64,000 bases of DNA from Naematelia aurantialba (Eukaryota; Basidiomycota; Tremellomycetes; Tremellales; Naemateliaceae), in contig JAKFAO010000002.1 of the NCBI GenBank assembly GCA_021527695.1, positions 1,364,501-1,428,500 of the forward strand, read 5' to 3'. Below the pieces are notes generated by a model. The model was not told the origin of the DNA. It saw nothing but the letters and a program-made list of their open reading frames with translations, and made no database searches. The translations under genes were made by a program, and so were the position numbers. This document shows, piece after piece, positions 57,044-64,000 of this stretch. Each line of letters begins with the position of its first letter. The first letter of the stretch is position 1.

Positions 57044-58360
57044 ATGCCGTCGTTCTTGCTTGCCGTTGCCGAACTTGCTCGTGAAGCCGCCTCGAGCGTC
57101 GTGGCCGCTGCCCTGAGGGTGAGTGGCTGGGGTGAGCGCCGCCGACCTCCCCCTCCCGAGCCCTGTCCGTTCCTCATCGCGGGGCTGCCTACTGCCCAGC
57201 ATCAGTTCTTCCCGCCGCTCCCGGGGAGGACTGTGGCCATGGGTGCCCCGATTGAGGAGCGGAAAGAGCGGCGGAGGCGGCGGCGCGAGACTGACCCCGA
57301 GGCCAGCGATTCGGAGGACGAGAAGGAGCTGGGGGAGCGGCTGAGGCGGGAGGCCGACGAGCGGCGGCGCCTCGAGCAAGCGGCCATGAGGGGTCCTCCC
57401 AGGAAGTACGCCTCTATCCTCGAGATCGACGGGCAGCCGGTGCTGCGGCACTGGGGCGTGCCTCCTGAGAAGCCCCAGGGGGCCTGGGGCTTCAAGGCGC
57501 AGGAACGGCTGCCCCCTCGTCCTGTCCCGCCGACGCCGCCACCCACGCCCGTCCCGGTCGAGGACAAAGAGCCGCTCGGTCGCTTCCCCCGCCGCTTGCC
57601 TGGGCCGACCCTAGAGTACCCCTTTGAAAAGGGGAAATGGGAGTCGATGGGCCTCACCAGGCCGCTCAGCGACCAGGTCTTCCTCTTCCCCGCAAGGGAG
57701 GAGACCAAGGCGCGGGAGCTGGAGCGAGCGGCCGAGCCCACCCCGACGGAGCGCTTTGTGGAGCTCGCGAGCAGGAGGAGAGAAGAGTCGCGGGGGATGC
57801 CAAGGGTAGGTATCTCACTTTTGGTTCTCTTCTTTCCGTCGTCTTGCCTTTCTCCATCGTCATCCGTCTCTCTATCCGTCTCTGTCTTGCGTTCGTCATC
57901 TTCGATGCGGGTCGCCCTGGTTGGCCTGAGTCACGTCGTGTCCTCCCGCTTGCAGAGCACTGACCCACCAGCTCGATGGGGACACCGTAATGATGCTCCA
58001 CGAGACCAACATGCGTCTCGGGGCACGGTGTCCTCTCCTCCCGACGCTCCCTCCACTCGACCCGCCTCCTCTCCCGAGTCCCGACCGCCAAGAACCATCG
58101 GCGCAGTCCAGCCACGACGGCTCGTTTGGCTCGTTTCACGTGGTCGTGGATCCGGCGTTCGAGGACGGGGAGCCAGAGTTGGAGCTCCCGTACCTCACCT
58201 GGAGCGGCTCGTCGGGTTGGTCCACCGCGCCGTAACGTCAGTTGGCAGCACCACCGGCACCTCGACCGTGACACTGGCGGCACTATCTTCGCCACCACCG
58301 TCGCCACCGCCGCCATCGCCTCCACCGCCGCCGCCGTCTCATCGGCAAGCCCAGTGCTAG
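57044..58360 (+). CDS. hypothetical protein, low complexity, two exons
   Basis: Not recognised. Exon one (57044-57805, 254 codons) begins M-P-S-F-L-L-A-V-A-E-L-A and continues with Arg/Glu-rich segments and a Pro-rich stretch (about residues 160-180). A phase-0 intron with donor GTAGGT (57806) and acceptor TGCAG (57955) leads to a frame ending at 58360 in a long Pro tract. A different splice (donor GTATCT at 57810, acceptor at 57957) would enter another frame, ending at 58235, that looks more like a folded protein (L-T-H-Q-L-D-G-D-T-V-M-M-L-H-E-T-N-M). I cannot decide between them. A TATA box lies upstream, so the gene is probably expressed. Confidence 0.5.
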   Translation: MPSFLLAVAELAREAASSVVAAALRVSGWGERRRPPPPEPCPFLIAGLPTAQHQFFPPLPGRTVAMGAPIEERKERRRRRRETDPEASDSEDEKELGERLRREADERRRLEQAAMRGPPRKYASILEIDGQPVLRHWGVPPEKPQGAWGFKAQERLPPRPVPPTPPPTPVPVEDKEPLGRFPRRLPGPTLEYPFEKGKWESMGLTRPLSDQVFLFPAREETKARELERAAEPTPTERFVELASRRREESRGMPRVGISLLVLFFPSSCLSPSSSVSLSVSVLRSSSSMRVALVGLSHVVSSRLQSTDPPARWGHRNDAPRDQHASRGTVSSPPDAPSTRPASSPESRPPRTIGAVQPRRLVWLVSRGRGSGVRGRGARVGAPVPHLERLVGLVHRAVTSVGSTTGTSTVTLAALSSPPPSPPPPSPPPPPPSHRQAQC

Positions 58361-59474
58361 AGGTGGTCATCGAGATGGGCGAGGCATGGGTGTGACAGTC
58401 AGGGGAAAGAGGAGAAAAGCGACCAAGAAGAAGACGAGGCGACGAGTGTGTGAGTATCCACTCAAGCCTCGAACCACACAATGGTTGATGGACAGTGCGG
58501 TGCAAGCCTCTCCGGCTAAAAGCGAGTTTACGAAGACTACGAAGAGCGAGCATCTCTGAGCGAGCATCTCTTTGTCAGGGTGATATCATATTTGCCATAT
58601 CACCTGCGAGGCCCAGTGCCATTCACAACGTTAGGTGTCAGCTGCTGACATGCCACAACAGCTGCGGTGCATCCTCCATCGCCGCTCACAAACACGAACA
58701 CAAGCCAAGCTGCGAGTGAGTTCTACTTATGTTCAGTACAAGACGTGGTAACACTAACCGAGAGCAGCCAACGCCTTGGCCGCGTACAACAGGAACTAAA
58801 GAGAGAAAAACGCCAACCCCGAGCGACCAAGTGACCCAATCCGGCGGGGAGATGATGGCTTTTCTGCGGCACGTCGTACAGCTTAGGACACGATTTCAAC
58901 ATTCCGGCATTTCGGTTTGGACACTTGGGATCGCCTTAGAGCATTATCAACAACCTTTATTGCTTGCATGTGGAGTGGAAGACACTATAATAAACTTGTA
59001 ATGCTTGGATGTCGGTTTAGAAGACAGGCAAAACAACAGGAGACACCGAGAGGGAATGGACAGAGGAAACGGAAACTTGTAGTCGCAGATGCTTTGTAGC
59101 GTGCCTTGTCCCGGCGCACACGATGTAGCGACAGTCCCTCCATACAGCAATTCACTTAACGTTGGAGTGTCTGCACTGAACAGTGGACCGGCGTAGGATA
59201 CGAGACGGACAGTATCGACCGATGCGAACTTATCCTGTGCGGCAAGCTGAAACAATGTGCCTGGACAGTTTCGCAATGGCAATTTGCCCATACCATGCAG
59301 ACTAGTCGTGGCGACGCAGAGCTATTGTAGCCACGCACACACAACGTCATGTAGTATTACTATTGTCCCCGGCTCTCTAGTCTCTTGCGCGCTCCTACTG
59401 CCCCCTGTTCACGGTCCACAGCCCACTGCCCGCAGCCCACTGTAAACTGTCCACTTCCTACAGCAATTTGCCTA
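58361..59474. other. intergenic, no gene supported
   Basis: About 1.1 kb of convergent 3' sequence with short chance frames. A CAGCCCACTG-type repeat lies near 59408-59450, just outside the glycogen debranching gene. Confidence 0.5.
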
Positions 59475-62400
59475 CTACTGCTGGTCCTGCCCGATCCTGT
59501 ACATCTCCTCAAGCACATCCAGGATAGTGCTCGCACTCCAGGCTTGTGTATTGCACGAATCATGACAGTATGCTCCATCTAAAACCACCCATCAGCCCTA
59601 TTCTCCTTCAAATTCGAAACCCGAGCTCTCCTCAAGTGACCGAGGAGGAACTGCACGCAGACTCACTGTCATTGGTAAGTTCTGGGAGACCGCGCCACGG
59701 ATCTTTCGTAATGTGTTCGCGTTGTTTCAGCAAGACGTTGGCGATGAAGTGATGAGTCCTGCTTGGGTCCTAAAAGCGTCTCAGCACCAAGCTCATATAA
59801 CAAAAGTTGTATGGAACATCACGACTCACTTGTTTACCATCTCCCGCGATGCTGTCGAATTTGAGGTACGCCATGAGGAACCAGCCGAGCGGGAAACCCC
59901 ATTCTGGACCCTGATGGTACTGCGCACCACGCATCAGCATATACGCTCTCGGTAAATTGCAAGAGTGGAAAGCAACCGGGATTACAATCCTGAGAGGCGC
60001 GGTAAAATGACGAAGCAAGGAGATTAAGGCGAGGGAAAGGTGAGGTATGGCAAGAACCAAATAATATGCAAGGAAGGACTCACATTCCATCCCCTCGCAA
60101 TTGACTGATCGTACCCATCATTCGAGTTATCATAATTCGGTCGATACTGCGAATCTGCCGGGTCCAGAGTCTTCATACCCAATGGGCCGCGGAGCGTCGC
60201 GTCGGCTATCCGCAGAGCGTCCATTGCGCGTGATGGCGTGAATAGCTCGGGGGCAACGATCATCGGGGAGGTGAAGTTACAACGGAGCTGGTGATTCAGC
60301 CCTGCTCATCCTTGACACAAGAGGAGACACTGGGAAAGGAGAAATCCACGGAAGCAGTGGACCTGGTGACTAGAGATGACGATGAATGCAGCGAGGCTCA
60401 CCTGGTAGTCGGACCACTCGCGATCCTTAGGAGTCCCATAAACATCCTTGTAAATCCCACGCCTATTAACCAGCCCAGGATTGATGTCGAATTTGCTATC
60501 CTGACTAGGATCTGACGGGACATAGTAACATCGCTCAAATGACGCTTGGATTAGGTCGGCCCATTCTTTATAGGTCACGAGCCGCTTTTCACCCTTGACT
60601 GTGGATTCGTTAGCCCTGCAATACACCAAAGAGTAGTATCCAAAAGCAAGTCGACAAAAACAGGTCCAAGTGTGAGAGAGTGAGAGAGTGGCGGAGAGGC
60701 AGAGTCGCATAGTGGAACTCACTAGTCGCTTGCACACCCTCGAAAGGGAATTGGCCGTCTTTGCTCAGTCCATCCAGCCAAGTCAAAGAGCTCTTCAACA
60801 GTCCCGTGATCTCGATGGGAGCTCCGTCTCGCGGTGTTGCCGGAAGGCCCTTGTTGCCAGCTCTCTCTGACGAGCCCATCTTGTCCATCCATGTTCTGGT
60901 CGTATCAGCTTCAGCTTCCATCTAGCGACTTTGGTGACTCCATGCAGCTCGTAGAGTGATACAACGAAGCGATGGGGGTGACGAGACGAGACGCTGCAGC
61001 CAATACCATTGATAATACGTATAAGGGCATGGCTAAGAATGGAGCATCGACTCACCCGCAGTTGTACCGGTTCCCACCAAAGATGAGCCCCGTCTCCCAA
61101 TCCACCCAAATTTTCTGGTTGAACCCCTCATCTCGCATGTCCATATCGAGATTCGGTCCGGCCTATCCCCGAGTTAGCGTCAGCTTCCCCCAATGGTTCC
61201 GGTATCCCCAGCTCACATTGTATTCTCTAAATTCGATACCCTCCGCATGCCGCTGGAAGATCTCCTGTATGAGTTCGGCCACCGAACTCTCATATTCGAA
61301 TGCCCTTGGGTGGTCAAATGGCACCCAGGTATCGTCGGCCGGGAACCGGCGCTTCACCTTGTCGTCAAGGAGCGAGAGACCGTTTGGGCACAATTTAGTG
61401 TAGTCCTGGATGTTTTGGATGAACCACCCTTCGCGATATCAGCGGCGGAGAGGAGGGAACATGCGGTAGAATGGCCGCAGAGACGAATCGAATGGTGGGG
61501 TATACTCACAGGGACCATCGCGGCAGTTGTAACGGGGCGTCTTGGTCGAGTCGAGAAGATTGGGAATCAGTCCATGTTTGAGTGTACTTCCAAACGAAAG
61601 GATATGATCTCTTGCGCCCTTGAAGTTCCCGGTAGTCAAGAATAGCCCACGGAGCGAGATGAACTGTTCAGGATCAGCGACGATACTCCCTACTGAAAGG
61701 AAACATACGACATCCCGGCCCCAACACCTTGCCCAGCCGGCGGCAAAGTGAGGCAAGCCAGCGGCGAGACTCGGCACAGCCTTGGTGGGACTGATACTGG
61801 CGCTCTTGACCAGGCCATACATCTGAACCGCACAAAGAGCGAGGTCATGGGTAAGCGAGTGTCCCGACGACACAAAGTCAGAACATTGCTCCATCACGGC
61901 GCGACGTGCCGCCTTGTACGCTGAGTAGATGATGAGTGCAAAGTATTTCGGTCGCATGAACGAGGGAACAGTATTGCGCATCAGGTCGAAGCGTTGTTTG
62001 AACCACGCTGCCGGTTTGGCAAGACGCGGAAGATCTCCGGTTTGTCTAAGTAGTGGTCAGCTCATGTCTGACAGAGCACCGGGCAGTTTGAGGACGCGTT
62101 CATACACCGCTGGGCTCGCTGCGGACTAATGGATGGACGTCGCCGTAGGCGGATGGAATTCCGTCATGATGAGCAAGTTATCGTCGTCGTGGGCAGATGC
62201 CGTCGTCGTGGGCAGAGTGTCGTCTTCGGGGGTGTCACGTCGTAGAGAAAAACTCACTTTTCAATGCGATCCGAAACATAGTCCAAAGCCCACGTCCCAT
62301 CTCTCAAATGCGCACACAACGGATGCCCAAGATCATTGGTTTCCATAACCTGCCTGAGCGGGAACATCCACCCCTCGAGTCCGCAATAGGTGAGCGATCC

Positions 62401-64000
62401 GAAATTCGGAATGGTATATGTCCCATCACCCCCTACACAAAGCTATCAGCTTGCGACATCAGAATCTAGCACAGGGACTTGCCCGTGGCATCTCGTTCTT
62501 CGCCGTCAGCGCGGTGTAGAATGACGTTGAGGTCGACGAGGTCGAGGTCGGCCATGGCTTCGTCAGCGCCAGAGGTACAGATCTCGTCGAGGTCGCCGCT
62601 CATCTCCTGCGCTTACGTCAGGGCAATGCGAAAACTCGGGAGGCAACAAGGAAAGGATTGAAGCTGAGCACGAAGGGACTCAGAAGCAGACGCAACTCAC
62701 ATCCATATCCGTGGCGAACACTAAGATACTCCCCGGCGCAAACTTGTCCGGAACGACAATCTCCACATAATCTTCTCCCGCATTCGTGCCCTGCCTAATC
62801 TGTGGCGGTGGCACGAGCTCAAGCTCACTCGGTATGCCTTGATGTGTCGTTGGATTTGATTTCCATTGGTCTGGGTGAGCAACAAGGGATGCACCGAGGA
62901 CGTAGTCGATCTTGGTTCGGGAGAGTCGGATTGGTTTGACTGTTGCCCGCTGTCAGAATGTGTCTCCAAAGAATGCCCTGTTTGTGTTTGCGCCCCTGTG
63001 TCTCCCCTTTACAGCATACCTGCCGCCTTGGGCCGTTCATGAAAGCGGAGCGCAGGAAGGATCAACTCACTCCATCCTCGGCCTTGGAAACCCTTGAATG
63101 CAGTGTGCGCAACAAGCATGTACCCCTTGTGGGTCACCGGATTCACGCGGTGAATAACGATATACTATGGTCTGTCAACGCTGAAGAGATTCCTCCACTG
63201 GTGGCGATGTGTCATATGTGTGGCAGGTGTTCCTCGTCTTGGATGGTGGGGTGCCTGGTACTCGGTATTTGGATGAAGAAAACCAGGCGTGCGTGATCGG
63301 TATGGAGATGCCAGACGACTCACCTCGCCCTCCTGATGCACATGACCCTCGATAAATCCACCCTCCATCATCTCCACATGTAAATGATTCAACACCCTCT
63401 TGATCTTCCCGATCCCTCCCTCTCCATCCCGATGAACCTCGTACAACCTATTGTCTGTCACAAGATCCAGCAAGATGGGATACAAATCATCAAACGACTT
63501 GTTGGACCCCAGGGCAGCCTTGGTAAACGTCACCAACGCCCCGGTGGACAGCGCGTCTTCGGCTGTACGCTTCGATAGCGGAGTTTCGTTGTCGTGCGTT
63601 ACGTCATAGAAGACTGCATGGGGTGCAGAACCAGACAAAGGGGTGACGATACATGGTCGTGGAGCGCCGGATTTGTATAGCGATGGTAGGGTTTCGGAGG
63701 CCGAGAGGCATGCCGTGTCCATAGAGCCTATGTCGTGTCAGCTTATCTTTCCAGATACGCATGGTAAGAAGAATTAGCTGACCGATAGGTTTGCCCACAC
63801 CAAACCGGTATAACCTGACATTGTTAGCAACTATCCATGCCCAGTGGTGAGACGCTCACAGATCGCTAAAGTTTCTCGGGTTGTCTCCGTTATAAGCCTC
63901 CCTGACGAGACTGTTGATCCCAAGCTCCCGGACAAACTTGAGGTCCATCTCTTGACTACCCGTGAACAGCTCTGCCATGATATACAAATTCGGGTTGACC
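59475..64000 (-). CDS. GDB1: glycogen debranching enzyme, 3' part
   Basis: A bifunctional enzyme (4-alpha-glucanotransferase and amylo-1,6-glucosidase) for glycogen breakdown. The window holds its C-terminal portion; the 5' end is beyond base 64000. Exons read from right to left. The middle region is near 63165-63990 ([13 protein letters not shown], and [10 protein letters not shown]). The glucosidase domain follows, with W-A-R-C-W-G-R-D-V (about 61720), [28 protein letters not shown] and W-T-Y-like [11 protein letters not shown] segments. The last exon reads [16 protein letters not shown], and the stop is at 59475-59477. At least ten introns of about 50-90 bases interrupt it. Confidence 0.92.

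Noticed and set aside
57202..58553. Two long minus-strand frames opposite the orphan gene
   Set aside because: High GC content removes stops on both strands; the upstream TATA box and the splice sites favour the plus strand.

Overview
The window is nuclear DNA of a basidiomycetous yeast or filamentous fungus, most likely a Tremellomycete. Genes are dense, sit on both strands and carry many short introns (about 46-60 bases, GT...AG). The housekeeping proteins are fungal: a clathrin heavy chain, an Rpt4 proteasome ATPase, an Rpc31-like Pol III subunit and a glycogen debranching enzyme. I see no rRNA, no convincing tRNA, no CRISPR and no intact transposon. All homology calls come from motif recognition; no search was run.

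Left flank (1-7.5 kb): the 3' end of an RNA polymerase III subunit (Rpc31/RPC7-like), an NFX1/FAP1-type RING + Cys-rich + R3H regulator on the minus strand, and a divergent mitochondrial carrier of the dicarboxylate/UCP type.

Accessory block (7.8-34.05 kb): two arrays of paralogous genes I do not recognise, all on the plus strand. Array A (7.8-16.2 kb) holds two clear paralogs, two weaker ones and two doubtful ones; it ends in a 'T-I-C ... W-P-E-R-T' type module. Array B (21.9-34.05 kb) has nine tandem copies, eight intact and one degraded. Every intact copy has one phase-0 intron of 50-61 bases at the same place, a variable first exon, and a second exon ending in an 'A-[VM]-F-x-L-A' block. 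The last two copies share more of their promoter than of their coding sequence. The arrays are separated by two minus-strand genes: mitochondrial tyrosyl-tRNA synthetase and a three-exon orphan. These arrays are the best candidate for an undescribed system.

Right flank (34.7-64 kb), mostly conserved genes: diphthamide synthetase Dph6 with RidA domains (minus), a coiled-coil protein resembling AcrB (plus), clathrin heavy chain (minus), a synaptobrevin v-SNARE (plus), tRNA (uracil-5)-methyltransferase Trm2 (minus), proteasome Rpt4 (plus), an NFKBIL1-like protein (minus), a low-complexity orphan (plus) and the glycogen debranching enzyme (minus, running off the right edge). Most neighbours are divergent pairs sharing short promoters. 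Clathrin and the v-SNARE act in the same vesicle pathway and share an intergenic region of about 1 kb.
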